This document shows, one piece after another, positions 1-7,657 of a DNA stretch of 53,543 nucleotides. The notes under the pieces were generated by a model. The model ran no database searches. It had not been told where the DNA came from and was given only the letters and a program-made list of their open reading frames with translations. Both the position numbers and the translations under genes were made by a program. How positions within the stretch are numbered: the stretch's first letter is position 1; each line of letters opens with the position of its first letter. Origin of the DNA: JAVBLV01 sp031553195 (GTDB lineage Bacteria; Bacteroidota; Bacteroidia; Bacteroidales; P3); NCBI GenBank assembly GCA_031553195.1, contig JAVBLV010000044.1:1-53543 (forward strand). Direction: 5' to 3'.

Positions 1-69
1 GGTTTCATTTAACGCAGTAATCTCATCATAGCGTTCGGATACCAACTGGAGAAATTCTTCTTTTGTCAT
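1..69 (-). CDS. N-terminus of an unidentified protein, cut by the window edge
   Basis: Only the first 23 codons are present, reading leftward from an ATG at 69. They encode MTKEEFLQLVSERYDEITAL and three more residues (N, E, T). The segment is hydrophilic, probably helical, and has no signal peptide. A well-formed Bacteroidota promoter lies just upstream (126 to 95), placing the transcription start about 20 bases before this ATG, so the start codon is well supported. I do not recognise the family. Short N-termini of this style occur in several Bacteroidota transposase-like and hypothetical proteins, but that is only an impression. Confidence 0.55.
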   Translation of the reverse strand, partial: MTKEEFLQLVSERYDEITALNET

Positions 70-94
70 GGCTATTACGGTTTTTTGGGTTGCT

Positions 95-126
95 CAAATG
101 TACTACTTTTTATGGAATGCGACAAA
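95..126 (-). promoter_or_regulatory. Bacteroidota-type promoter for the leftward edge gene
   Basis: Read on the minus strand, TTTG (126-123) is followed after 20 bases by TACATTTG (102-95). This matches the -33 TTTG and -7 TAnnTTTG consensus at a normal spacing. The predicted start of transcription is near 88, giving a leader of about 20 bases before the ATG at 69. Confidence 0.6.
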
Positions 127-503
127 ATGAAATGCACCCCAAGCAGTAAAATAAATTTACCGCTTGTTTATTTTTTGTATTTTTATACCTCGTTTATACT
201 TCCCAATCATCTAAAAATATTACCGTATTATTGCAAGAGTTTTGCAAGAAAAATTTGTAACTAATTGATTTATATTGCACAATAGAAATCTAACGCTTTT
301 ATTTCAATATGTTTTTATAATGTACTTTTTCTTTCTACATGATTTTCTTTTTACATTTTTCTGACTGCAAAGTTATTAAAAATAGCATTTCTCAACAATC
401 GTTTTATTTGTAGTAGCTGTAAAATAGCCCGCCGCCTTTTACTCAAAAGCCCGCCTGCTTTTTTTGTTATCTTTGCACTTATTGACGAGAGGGTTTATTA
501 TGA
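127..503. other. AT-rich intergenic region
   Basis: No convincing gene. It contains a second leftward -7-like box (TAACTTTG on the minus strand, 375-368) and a rightward one (TATCTTTG, 468-475) with no clear -33 partner. The rightward box could drive the small frame at 504 and the two genes from 745. Nothing else is recognisable. Confidence 0.4.
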
Positions 504-671
504 TTGCTGTTAACCGTTGCCTTCGATATTATTTTAGGATTGCTTTCGAACGATACGTTGCCGGAATTGATAGAAGCCTACGATATTGCTGCCGGAAACT
601 TTTGGCTGTTGGCGGTTTTATTTACGGGAATAGCGCCTTGGTTGGCGGCGAAAACAAGAAAATTAATTTAG
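504..671 (+). CDS. Possible small membrane protein or gene remnant
   Basis: An open frame begins right after a TGA at 501 with a TTG codon and runs 55 codons to TAG. Its translation is more protein-like than the overlapping frame that starts with ATG at 500: an amphipathic segment (SNDTLPELIEAYDIAAG), a hydrophobic stretch (NFWLLAVLFTGIAPWLA) and a basic tail (AKTRKLI). This looks like one membrane helix with positive residues inside. There is no good ribosome binding site and no ATG in this frame, so it may be the broken end of a larger membrane protein, with a one-base shift near 500-520. Family unknown. Confidence 0.25.
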   Translation: MLLTVAFDIILGLLSNDTLPELIEAYDIAAGNFWLLAVLFTGIAPWLAAKTRKLI

Positions 672-744
672 AGTGAGCAAACCGGCTTTTAAGCAGATGA
701 TATTGACATAGCGAAAACAGGGTTAAATAAAAGTAGAAATAGAT

Positions 745-1167
745 ATGGAAACATTATCATTCAATATTCAAATCAAAGCATCTAAGAAAAAGGTATGGAA
801 TGCTCTTTGGGAAGACCAGAATTACCGCAACTGGACAAGCGTATTCAGCGAAGGTTCGCACGCGGAAACCGACTGGAAAGAAGGCGGCAGGATTCTATTT
901 CTCAATGGAAAAGGGCAGGGGATGTATAGCCTGATTGAGAAAAACCATCCGTATGAATTTATGTCGTTCCGGCATTTGGGCGATATTGTCGACGGAAAAG
1001 AACAAGCTCCTTACAAAGTACAATCAATAGAAAATTATACGCTTTCGGAGTCAGTCGGTTATACCAATTTGAGAGTGGACATGGAAGTAGAAGAAGGTTA
1101 CAAAGATTATTTCAATCAACAATTCCTGTTGGCATTGGAAAAGGTAAAAGCATTGGCCGAAAAATAG
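745..1167 (+). CDS. SRPBCC / AHSA1-family protein (START-like fold)
   Basis: A 140-residue single-domain protein of the activator-of-Hsp90-ATPase-1-like (AHSA1, SRPBCC) family. The usual opening is visible: a first strand (LSFNIQIKAS), the helix KKVWNALW, then the WTSVFSEGS and DWKEGGRILF strands typical of these helix-grip proteins, which enclose a hydrophobic pocket. The length fits the family. Bacterial members bind small hydrophobic ligands or are stress-linked; the ligand cannot be read from sequence. No signal peptide, so cytoplasmic. The stop lies 7 bases before the next gene, so the two are probably co-transcribed. Confidence 0.85.
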   Translation: METLSFNIQIKASKKKVWNALWEDQNYRNWTSVFSEGSHAETDWKEGGRILFLNGKGQGMYSLIEKNHPYEFMSFRHLGDIVDGKEQAPYKVQSIENYTLSESVGYTNLRVDMEVEEGYKDYFNQQFLLALEKVKALAEK

Positions 1168-1174
1168 CATCATT

Positions 1175-1885
1175 ATGAAAGGGACAATTATTGAACGCGT
1201 CCGGCAGGAACTAAGAAACAACATAGACGAGAAAACGCAACGCACCGCGCAGAATTTTTTTAAAGAAGAAATCAAAGCGTATGGCGTAAAAGTTCCGGTT
1301 ATCAACAAAATAAGTAAAATATTTTTTGAGGAAATCAAAGATAAACCCAAAACGGAAATTTTTGAATTATGCGAAAAACTTTGGCAATCGGGCAATTTTG
1401 AAGAATCGATTATCGCTTGCAATTGGTCGTACGCATTACATAAACAATTCGAACCGGCTGATTTCGAGATATTCGAACGCTGGGTGCAAAAGTACGTAAA
1501 TAACTGGGCGTCGTGCGATACGTTGTGTAACCACACAGTAGGCGAATTTGTCGAAATACATCCCGGATTTGTTTTTCGACTTGAAAAATGGGCTGCTTCC
1601 GAAAATCGTTGGACCCGTCGCGCGGCTACCGTTACCCTTATTATTCCTGCCCGTAAAGGATTGTTTTTGAATGATATTTTTCAAATTGCTACAACGCTAC
1701 TTCATGATAAAGATGATTTGGTGCAGAAAGGCTATGGATGGATGTTGAAAGCGGCCAGTGAAGCGCATCAGAAAGAAGTTTTCGATTTTGTAATAAAATA
1801 TAAAGCGACGATGCCGCGTACGGCCTTGCGTTATGCAATTGAAAAAATGCCGCCGGAAATGAAGGCCGAGGCAATGAAGAAATAA
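1175..1885 (+). CDS. DNA alkylation repair protein, AlkD-like glycosylase
   Basis: A 236-residue all-helical protein of the AlkC/AlkD HEAT-repeat family, which removes N3- and N7-alkylated bases from DNA. Typical features are the early KVPVINKISKIFFEEI helix, the central VNNWASCDTLCNHTVGEF segment and the WTRRAATVTLIIPARKG block, which matches the conserved Trp/Arg-rich DNA-facing surface of AlkD. Length is normal. It follows the AHSA1 gene by 7 bases and probably shares its transcript. Cytoplasmic. No alkylation-response regulator is nearby, so regulation is unknown. Confidence 0.9.
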   Translation: MKGTIIERVRQELRNNIDEKTQRTAQNFFKEEIKAYGVKVPVINKISKIFFEEIKDKPKTEIFELCEKLWQSGNFEESIIACNWSYALHKQFEPADFEIFERWVQKYVNNWASCDTLCNHTVGEFVEIHPGFVFRLEKWAASENRWTRRAATVTLIIPARKGLFLNDIFQIATTLLHDKDDLVQKGYGWMLKAASEAHQKEVFDFVIKYKATMPRTALRYAIEKMPPEMKAEAMKK

Positions 1886-2043
1886 ATAAGCAATTTTACC
1901 ACAAAGGGGCTCAAATTTTTTTTATAAAGGAATACGAAGAGTGATAAATTTCTTAGTGAAACTTTCTGTATGCATTAGCATTCCTTAGCGGTAAATGTTT
2001 TTACTAAAAACAACCTCTTATTATTTCCCATTAAAATAATGAC

Positions 2044-2051
2044 TAACTTTG
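2044..2051 (+). promoter_or_regulatory. -7 box upstream of the CorC-like gene
   Basis: TAACTTTG matches TAnnTTTG and sits 25 bases before the ATG at 2077. The -33 region is weak (TTATTT). This gives a short leader of about 20 bases. Confidence 0.45.
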
Positions 2052-2076
2052 CTGTTATAATTCAACTTTCTTATTA

Positions 2077-3342
2077 ATGGAAATATTTATTATCATTGGC
2101 CTTATCTTGTTGAACGGAATTCTCTCTATGACGGAAATGGCCTTGGTATCTTCGCGCAAGTCACGATTGGAAGCCCAGGCCAAAGAAGGAAGCGGCAGCG
2201 CCCGTAAAACATTGAATGTACTTAGTTCTCCTGATAAATTCCTTTCGACCATACAAATCGGCATTACTTTAATCGGCATCTTAACCGGTATTTTTTCCGG
2301 CGAAAGTATTCAAAAAGATTTAACTTCTTTTTTCTCTCATTTTGAAATAATTAAACCTTTTAGTCATGTTCTGGCTACTCTTATTATTGTTTTGATTGTA
2401 ACCTATTGTACGTTAGTGTTGGGCGAATTGGTTCCCAAAAGAATCGGCTTAAGTAAACCCGAAGCCATTGCCAAACGTATGTCGCCGTTCATGGATTTGT
2501 TAAGTAAAATTACTTATCCGTTTATTTGGATTCTCTCTTTTTCCACAAAATCAATTGTGAAAGTATTGGGTATAAAGGAAAGGGATAATTCGGTTACCGA
2601 AGAAGAAATCAAAGCCTTAATTAATGAAGGAGCCGAACAAGGCGAAATTGCTGCGGCCGAACAGGAAATTATCGAAAGAGTTTTCCATTTGGGCGATCGT
2701 AGCATTACCTCGTTGATGACCCATCGTAGCGAAATAGAATGGCTGAATGTATCGATGAATGAAAACCAAGCGTTTGAAGTCATCTCAAAAAGTATGCATT
2801 CCGTCTACCCTTTATGCGAAAATACATTGGACGATATTTTAGGAATTGTCAAAACCAAGGATTTGTATGTTTCGGCAAAGGAAAAATCATTGAAGGAATT
2901 ATGCAAGCCGGCTTTGTTCGTGCCCGAAAACAACACGGCTTACCAGGTGATGGAAAAGTTGAAAGCAAAGGGATTGAGCGTTTGTTTTATTGTAGACGAA
3001 TATGGCGCTCTTCAAGGGATGATTACCTTAAAAGATATTTTCGAGGCAATTGTAGGGGATATTCTGGAATTAGACGAGAGGGACGAGGTTGATATTGTTA
3101 AAAGGGAGGACGGAAGTTACTGGGTAAACGCGCAAATGCATTTTTATGATTTTCTGGCCTATTTCGACAAGGAGGATTTATACAAGGATACTGAAGATTT
3201 TGATACATTGGCGGGTTTTATTTTATCTCACCTTCAACATATTCCTAAAGTGGGAGACCATTTTGAAAAAGACGGTTTTTCTTTCGAAATTGTTGATATG
3301 GACGGATATAAAATCGATAAAGTATTGTTCAGGAGAAAATGA
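2077..3342 (+). CDS. CNNM/CorC-family membrane protein (hemolysin C-like)
   Basis: 421 residues with the three-part layout of the CorC/HlyC/CNNM family. An N-terminal DUF21 transmembrane domain (about 1-150) begins MEIFIIIGLILLNGILSMTE and carries the polar SRKSRLEAQA loop. A tandem CBS pair follows (about 205-320, starting RSITSLMTHRSEIEWL and including VCFIVDEYGALQGMITLKDI). The C-terminal CorC_HlyC domain (about 335-420) ends the protein. The family is linked to Mg2+/Co2+ efflux or sensing; 'hemolysin' is a historical name. Inner membrane with cytosolic CBS domains. Its own -7 box lies just upstream. The gene ends directly before a 16-bp tandem repeat. Confidence 0.9.
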   Translation: MEIFIIIGLILLNGILSMTEMALVSSRKSRLEAQAKEGSGSARKTLNVLSSPDKFLSTIQIGITLIGILTGIFSGESIQKDLTSFFSHFEIIKPFSHVLATLIIVLIVTYCTLVLGELVPKRIGLSKPEAIAKRMSPFMDLLSKITYPFIWILSFSTKSIVKVLGIKERDNSVTEEEIKALINEGAEQGEIAAAEQEIIERVFHLGDRSITSLMTHRSEIEWLNVSMNENQAFEVISKSMHSVYPLCENTLDDILGIVKTKDLYVSAKEKSLKELCKPALFVPENNTAYQVMEKLKAKGLSVCFIVDEYGALQGMITLKDIFEAIVGDILELDERDEVDIVKREDGSYWVNAQMHFYDFLAYFDKEDLYKDTEDFDTLAGFILSHLQHIPKVGDHFEKDGFSFEIVDMDGYKIDKVLFRRK

Positions 3343-3349
3343 AAAAACA

Positions 3350-3425
3350 GACCGTAAGATTGTAAGACCGTAAGATTGTAAGACCGTAAGATTGTAAGAC
3401 CGTAAGATTGTAAGACCGTAAGATT
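3350..3425 (+). repeat. Tandem 16-bp repeat, about 4.75 copies
   Basis: The unit GACCGTAAGATTGTAA is repeated head to tail without change (3350-3365, 3366-3381, 3382-3397, 3398-3413, and 12 bases of a fifth copy). It starts 7 bases after the CorC-like stop codon. It is followed by a looser run of ACGTT-containing words up to about 3500. The lack of divergence suggests a recent, slippage-prone array. Confidence 0.95.
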
Positions 3426-3519
3426 AGTTAAGTATAAGAACGTTATAAACGTTGCAACGTCTTGACGTTACAAATGTTTCGAACGCTATAAACATTACAA
3501 ACCCAACCTTAATAAACAA

Positions 3520-5343
3520 ATGAATAAATTATTTCTATTTCTTCTTATTACATTGGGACTGACACATGGTCTTTATGCCCAAGATGCCAAACAACAGCTC
3601 AAATCTAAATTAGATGCCGCGGTTGTTTATACGGTAGGCGTCGAAATGCAGCACAGCGCATCGGCAACACTAAAGAAGGGAAACAACGAGTTGACGATAA
3701 GTAATATCAGTACTTATTTGGATGAAAATAGCATCCAGATTAAGGCTCCTGGTACGGTTACCGTTCTTTCCGTGGAATTTACCAACCGTTATCTTCTTCC
3801 TGCCGATAAACCGTTAAAAGTAAGGCAATTGGAAGACTCGATTGTAGATATGCAACGCGAATTGGATAGAATTGATTTGAAAATCAGGAATAATAAAAGT
3901 TCGCAACAAGTATTAGATGATAACAAAAACATAAAAGGCGCCCAATCAGGTCTAAGCATGGATGAATTAACAAAACTGGTGGATTATTATAAAAACAAAT
4001 CGTACGAATTACAACATGATATTTTACAGTTAACTGAAAAACGAAAGAAAATTGAAGAACAAATTTCCCTTTCTAAAAAGAAAGTACAAGAAGAATTGGC
4101 TAGCCAGGCTATTTCGGGCGGACGTTTAATTGTAAAACTTTCGTCGGCCTTGGCCGGAAATGCGGATATTTCATTTTCCTACATATCGCCTAACGCTTTT
4201 TGGATTCCCGTGTACGATGTAAAGGTAAACAATCTGAAAGATCCTTTGCAACTGGCGTTCAAAGCAAAGGTAAGCCAAAATACGGGTATCGACTGGAAAC
4301 AAGTCCGTTTATCTTTATCTTCCTCTCTTCCTTCGCAATATGGAGAAGCGCCTATACTGAAACAATGGTTTCTGCATTATATTTCCACTTATTATTTAGA
4401 TAGAAAACAAAAAGAATTAATGTCAAATCAGATTCAGTCATATGAGATAGCAGAAGATGTGGCTCCTATGAAAATGACGGTTTCAGAAGAGTCTTCTGTA
4501 GGGTATTTTGATGGAAGAAATTCAAATGGAAAAGGTTTGAATCCCGTTTATGTCGTCAATGGGGAAGTGATGACTTCCAGTCGATACAGCGAAATAGACC
4601 AATCGTTGGTTAAATCGAGTACATTTATAGATGCAAATACTGCTGTAGCCACCTATGGTCAAATAGCAGGCGGCGGCGCTTATATCATTACTTTAAAAAC
4701 CGATATCGAAGACTATGTCAATATTTCGGAAAACGCATTGAATCTGGTATTTGATATCGATCTGCCATATGATATTCCTTCTAATGGAGAATCGCAAACC
4801 ATTCATATTTTGAATAAAGACGTAAAAGCCTTGTACAAGCATTATAGCGTCCCTAAGTTGGATCCAGAATCCTATTTATTGGCAGAAATACCTAACTGGA
4901 ATAGTTTGAATTTGTTGCAGGGGGAGGCTAGCATTATTTTTGAAAATACGTATGTAGGAAAAACCTATATTAATCCGGCTTCGACCAATGATACTTTGAA
5001 TCTGACCATGGGAAAAGACAAACGGGTTTCGGTAAAACGTTTAAAACTCGAAGATTTCAGCTCCAGCAAATTTATCAGCAGCAACAAAGTGCAAAAATTT
5101 ACCTATGAAATTACAGTAAAGAACAACAAAAACGAAATTGTTCATTACATGCTGAAAGATCAATATCCGTTGTCGAGCATGAAAGAAATAGAAGTCGAAC
5201 TGTTAGAATCCGGAGAAGCTGTAATTAATAAAGAATTGGGCGTATTAACCTGGCGAATGGATTTGGCTCCCGGAGAAAGCAAGAAAGTACGGTTTGCTTA
5301 CAGTATCAAATATCCAAAAGATAAAGTATTGAATATTAATTAA
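3520..5343 (+). CDS. MuiA-like DUF4139-domain exported protein
   Basis: 607 residues with a signal peptide (MNKLFLFLLITLGLTHGLYA, cleavage before QDAKQ). The N-terminal DUF4140-like segment is followed by a long coiled coil (about 105-200) and the DUF4139 region, recognised from FWIPVYDVKV, AKVSQNTGIDWKQVRLSL and the beta-rich C-terminus ending in LAPGESKKVRFAYSIKYP. The family name 'mucoidy inhibitor MuiA' comes from one phenotype; the molecular role is not known. It acts beyond the inner membrane, in the periplasm or at the outer membrane. Unusually, residues 341-393 resemble a TonB receptor plug segment (PVYVVNGEV ... TAVATYGQIAGGGAYIITLK) inserted in DUF4139. It appears to be a single-gene unit. 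Confidence 0.8.
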   Translation: MNKLFLFLLITLGLTHGLYAQDAKQQLKSKLDAAVVYTVGVEMQHSASATLKKGNNELTISNISTYLDENSIQIKAPGTVTVLSVEFTNRYLLPADKPLKVRQLEDSIVDMQRELDRIDLKIRNNKSSQQVLDDNKNIKGAQSGLSMDELTKLVDYYKNKSYELQHDILQLTEKRKKIEEQISLSKKKVQEELASQAISGGRLIVKLSSALAGNADISFSYISPNAFWIPVYDVKVNNLKDPLQLAFKAKVSQNTGIDWKQVRLSLSSSLPSQYGEAPILKQWFLHYISTYYLDRKQKELMSNQIQSYEIAEDVAPMKMTVSEESSVGYFDGRNSNGKGLNPVYVVNGEVMTSSRYSEIDQSLVKSSTFIDANTAVATYGQIAGGGAYIITLKTDIEDYVNISENALNLVFDIDLPYDIPSNGESQTIHILNKDVKALYKHYSVPKLDPESYLLAEIPNWNSLNLLQGEASIIFENTYVGKTYINPASTNDTLNLTMGKDKRVSVKRLKLEDFSSSKFISSNKVQKFTYEITVKNNKNEIVHYMLKDQYPLSSMKEIEVELLESGEAVINKELGVLTWRMDLAPGESKKVRFAYSIKYPKDKVLNIN

Positions 5344-5491
5344 ATTTTTGGTTGTTTTATTGTCGATGATTTGGATTTATTGTGTATATTGTTTTTGATC
5401 GGAATAAATGAATTATTCCGCTCAGGAAAATAAAATTTCTTTTTTTGAGTTTTTTGTAATTGTTCTGCCTCGATTTTTATTTATAACAGTA

Positions 5492-5522
5492 TTTGCCATG
5501 TCAAAAAAAAATCCTAACTTTG
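5492..5522 (+). promoter_or_regulatory. Consensus Bacteroidota promoter for L31
   Basis: TTTG (5492-5495), 19 bases, then TAACTTTG (5515-5522): a textbook -33/-7 pair. Transcription should start near 5529, leaving a leader of about 70 bases before the L31 ATG. Confidence 0.75.
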
Positions 5523-5600
5523 CAAATCAAATGTTGAATAGTTGAATATTAATAATAATCGTTTAAATGTTAATGGTTTAAACGGCAAATCAAAATTTTT

Positions 5601-5867
5601 ATGAAAAAAGGCATTCACCCTACAAGCTACAGACTTTGCGTATTTAAAGATATGTCGAATGAAGATATGTTTTTAACTAAAAGCTGCGCTCAAACAAAGG
5701 ATACTGTGGTTTATACCGATGGAAAAGAGTATCCTTTGATTAAATTAGAGATATCGAATACTTCCCACCCTTTCTTTACAGGTAAGATAAAACTGGTAGA
5801 TACGGCGGGTCGCGTTGATAAATTTATGAATAAATACAAAAAACACATAGAGAACAATAAAAAGTAA
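5601..5867 (+). CDS. rpmE2: 50S ribosomal protein L31 type B
   Basis: 88 residues, the size of type B L31. The opening MKKGIHPTSYRLCVFKDMS and the segment TSHPFFTGKIKLVDTAGRVDKF are characteristic. The zinc-binding CxxC pairs of type A L31 are absent, so this is the zinc-independent form. It belongs to the large ribosomal subunit at the intersubunit bridge. It has a strong promoter upstream and a strong hairpin terminator downstream, so it forms a single-gene transcript, as expected for a highly expressed ribosomal gene. Confidence 0.95.
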   Translation: MKKGIHPTSYRLCVFKDMSNEDMFLTKSCAQTKDTVVYTDGKEYPLIKLEISNTSHPFFTGKIKLVDTAGRVDKFMNKYKKHIENNKK

Positions 5868-5916
5868 AGAAGGAGGAAAGTTTTTTAATTCCAAAAATTT
5901 GCGGGGCGTTCTCTTT

Positions 5917-5952
5917 AACAAAGGCTCTTTTATTTTCAAAAGAGCCTTTGTT
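5917..5952 (+). terminator. Intrinsic terminator after L31
   Basis: A perfect 15-bp stem (AACAAAGGCTCTTTT with AAAAGAGCCTTTGTT) and a 6-base loop, 50 bases after the L31 stop. The T-run is short, but the A/T ends of the stem make it usable in both directions. Confidence 0.8.
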
Positions 5953-5994
5953 ATAAAAGGTTGCCATAAATTTCTATTCAAATAATACAATGCC

Positions 5995-7188
5995 ATGAAT
6001 TATATTTTGTTTGATGATTCTGCCAGAGCAAGTTTACTTCCGCTGACTCATTTTCGTCCTGTTTGCGATATCAGACTGGGTATTTTGACGATTAGGGAAA
6101 AATGGGAAAAAATGTTATCCGAATCGACTTCGACTTTGACAGAAAGTTATTTAAGCGTCAAATATCCTTTAGTGAAATCCCAAAGCAACATACTGATTAA
6201 TGGATCTATTTGTCCTACTAAAGACTTGGTGAAAAAAATCAAGACTCTGGAACCGAATCAAATATTGGTTGCAAACGACTATATTGTGGCAATGAATTTA
6301 TCATATCATGAAGTAGAAGGTTTGGGCGAGGATAGCGAAACAGAAGAAATTGTAGTGGCCGATGATTTTATAAAAATAAATAATACTTGGGATATTTTTG
6401 CATTTAACGATAAAGCGATAAGGGATGATTTCGAGCTTCTGACAAAAAATAGGAAGTCGCAGAAATTAAGCGATACAAACAGGATAGTAGGAGACGAGAA
6501 AAATCTTTTTGTGGAGGAAGGCGCTGTTGTCGAATGCGCAAGTATCAATACAAAGACGGGGCCTGTTTATATCGGCAAGAATACGGAAATTATGGAAAAT
6601 GCAGTCATAAGAGGCCCTTTCGCCCTTTGCGAAGGAGCAATTGTAAAAATGTCTGCAAAAATATACGGCCCGACGACGATAGGCCCTTATTCAAAAGTAG
6701 GAGGAGAACTGAATAGCGTTGTTATTTTCGGTTATTCCAATAAAGCGCATGATGGATTCTTAGGACATTCTGTTTTAGGCGAATGGTGTAATTTGGGCGC
6801 AGATACCAATACGTCTAATTTAAAAAACACTTATGACGAGGTTCGCGTTTGGTCTATTCCTGCTAACAAGTTTGTGGGAACAGGCTTACAATTTTGCGGA
6901 TGTATAATGGGCGACCATTCCAAATGCGGAATTAATACAATGTTCAATACAGGTTCCGTAATCGGCGTTAGTTGTAATATTTTCGGACACGGCTATCAGC
7001 GTAATTTTATTCCATCTTTCAGTTGGGGAGGCAATGCAGGATTTAAATCTTTCGATATCGATAAAGCCCTTGAAATTGCAGAACGAATGATGGAACGAAG
7101 GGGAATAGAAATGTCCGAAACAGATAAGCGCATATTTATACATGTATATAAAGCCACTTCTAGAAAGGTGAACATTTGGAGACACTAA
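5995..7188 (+). CDS. GlmU-like sugar nucleotidyltransferase family protein
   Basis: 397 residues of the Bacteroidota 'GlmU family' type. The N-terminal half is a divergent nucleotidyltransferase domain (NTP_transf_4 type) beginning NYILFDDSARASLLPLTHFRPVCDIR. The C-terminal half (about 185-370) is a left-handed beta helix with hexapeptide repeats (VYIGKNTEIMENAVIRGPFALCEGA, split by eye into isoleucine/valine-spaced turns). Such proteins are proposed to make or modify nucleotide sugars for envelope polymers; the substrate is not readable. Cytoplasmic. The classical GlmU acetyltransferase signature is not clear, so a role in UDP-GlcNAc synthesis is uncertain. Confidence 0.8.
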   Translation: MNYILFDDSARASLLPLTHFRPVCDIRLGILTIREKWEKMLSESTSTLTESYLSVKYPLVKSQSNILINGSICPTKDLVKKIKTLEPNQILVANDYIVAMNLSYHEVEGLGEDSETEEIVVADDFIKINNTWDIFAFNDKAIRDDFELLTKNRKSQKLSDTNRIVGDEKNLFVEEGAVVECASINTKTGPVYIGKNTEIMENAVIRGPFALCEGAIVKMSAKIYGPTTIGPYSKVGGELNSVVIFGYSNKAHDGFLGHSVLGEWCNLGADTNTSNLKNTYDEVRVWSIPANKFVGTGLQFCGCIMGDHSKCGINTMFNTGSVIGVSCNIFGHGYQRNFIPSFSWGGNAGFKSFDIDKALEIAERMMERRGIEMSETDKRIFIHVYKATSRKVNIWRH

Positions 7189-7215
7189 ATAATATATAAT
7201 AACGTTCTAAAAAAG

Positions 7216-7252
7216 AAAAAGCTGACAAAATATTTTTTTGAAGCTTTTTTTT
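7216..7252 (+). terminator. Probable terminator after the GlmU-like gene
   Basis: AAAAAGCT pairs with AGCTTTTT across an AT-rich loop, and a run of T follows. The stem is weak but the position, about 30 bases after the stop, is right. Confidence 0.4.
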
Positions 7253-7443
7253 ATTATGTACGCCTAAGTGAAATTATATATAAAATAAAGAATATTAGTG
7301 CGTTGAATATTTTTAAGAGACTGGGCAATTTTTAGATTAATGTAGTTCTCTTTAATAAATACTTGATATAGCGTTTTTTGCTATGTAAAGATTTTTAAAA
7401 GACAGATGTTGTTATTTATTAATGCATTTGTTTAAATCATCTA

Positions 7444-7604
7444 AGAGGTTGTTTAGATTTTTATGAAAAAGGTTTTGAGAGATAAAAATGGCTATTTCGC
7501 AGACGGGATTTTTCAAGAATAGAGAGCTATTTGGCAAAATTTCGGCAAGAAAGAGTATTTTTAGCTTCAAAATACTTCCTGGAAAAATTTTTAAACAAAC
7601 TCTT
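7444..7604 (+). repeat. Dispersed palindromic element, copy A (MITE-like)
   Basis: A 161-bp element whose left arm (AGAGGTTGTTTAGATTTTTA...) and right arm (...GGAAAAATTTTTAAACAAACTCTT) are imperfect reverse complements for about 45 bases. Further inside, TTTTGAGAGATAAAAA faces TTTTTAGCTTCAAAA. It is flanked on both sides by TA (7442-7443 and 7605-7606). The same element occurs at 13055, 29960 and, inverted, 44434. It fills most of the gap in front of lon, where a lon promoter would be expected. Confidence 0.9.
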
Positions 7605-7657
7605 TAGTAATATAATCAAATATTGACAATTGAAAAATATATAATAAGGACATAAAA

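Noticed and set aside
3350..3425. Tandem 16-bp repeats as a CRISPR array
   Set aside because: The copies abut with no spacers, the unit is shorter than a CRISPR repeat, and no cas genes are present.
7623..7645. E. coli-like promoter (TTGACA and TATAAT) before lon
   Set aside because: The two boxes are only 11 bases apart, too close for sigma-70, and Bacteroidota use a different consensus.
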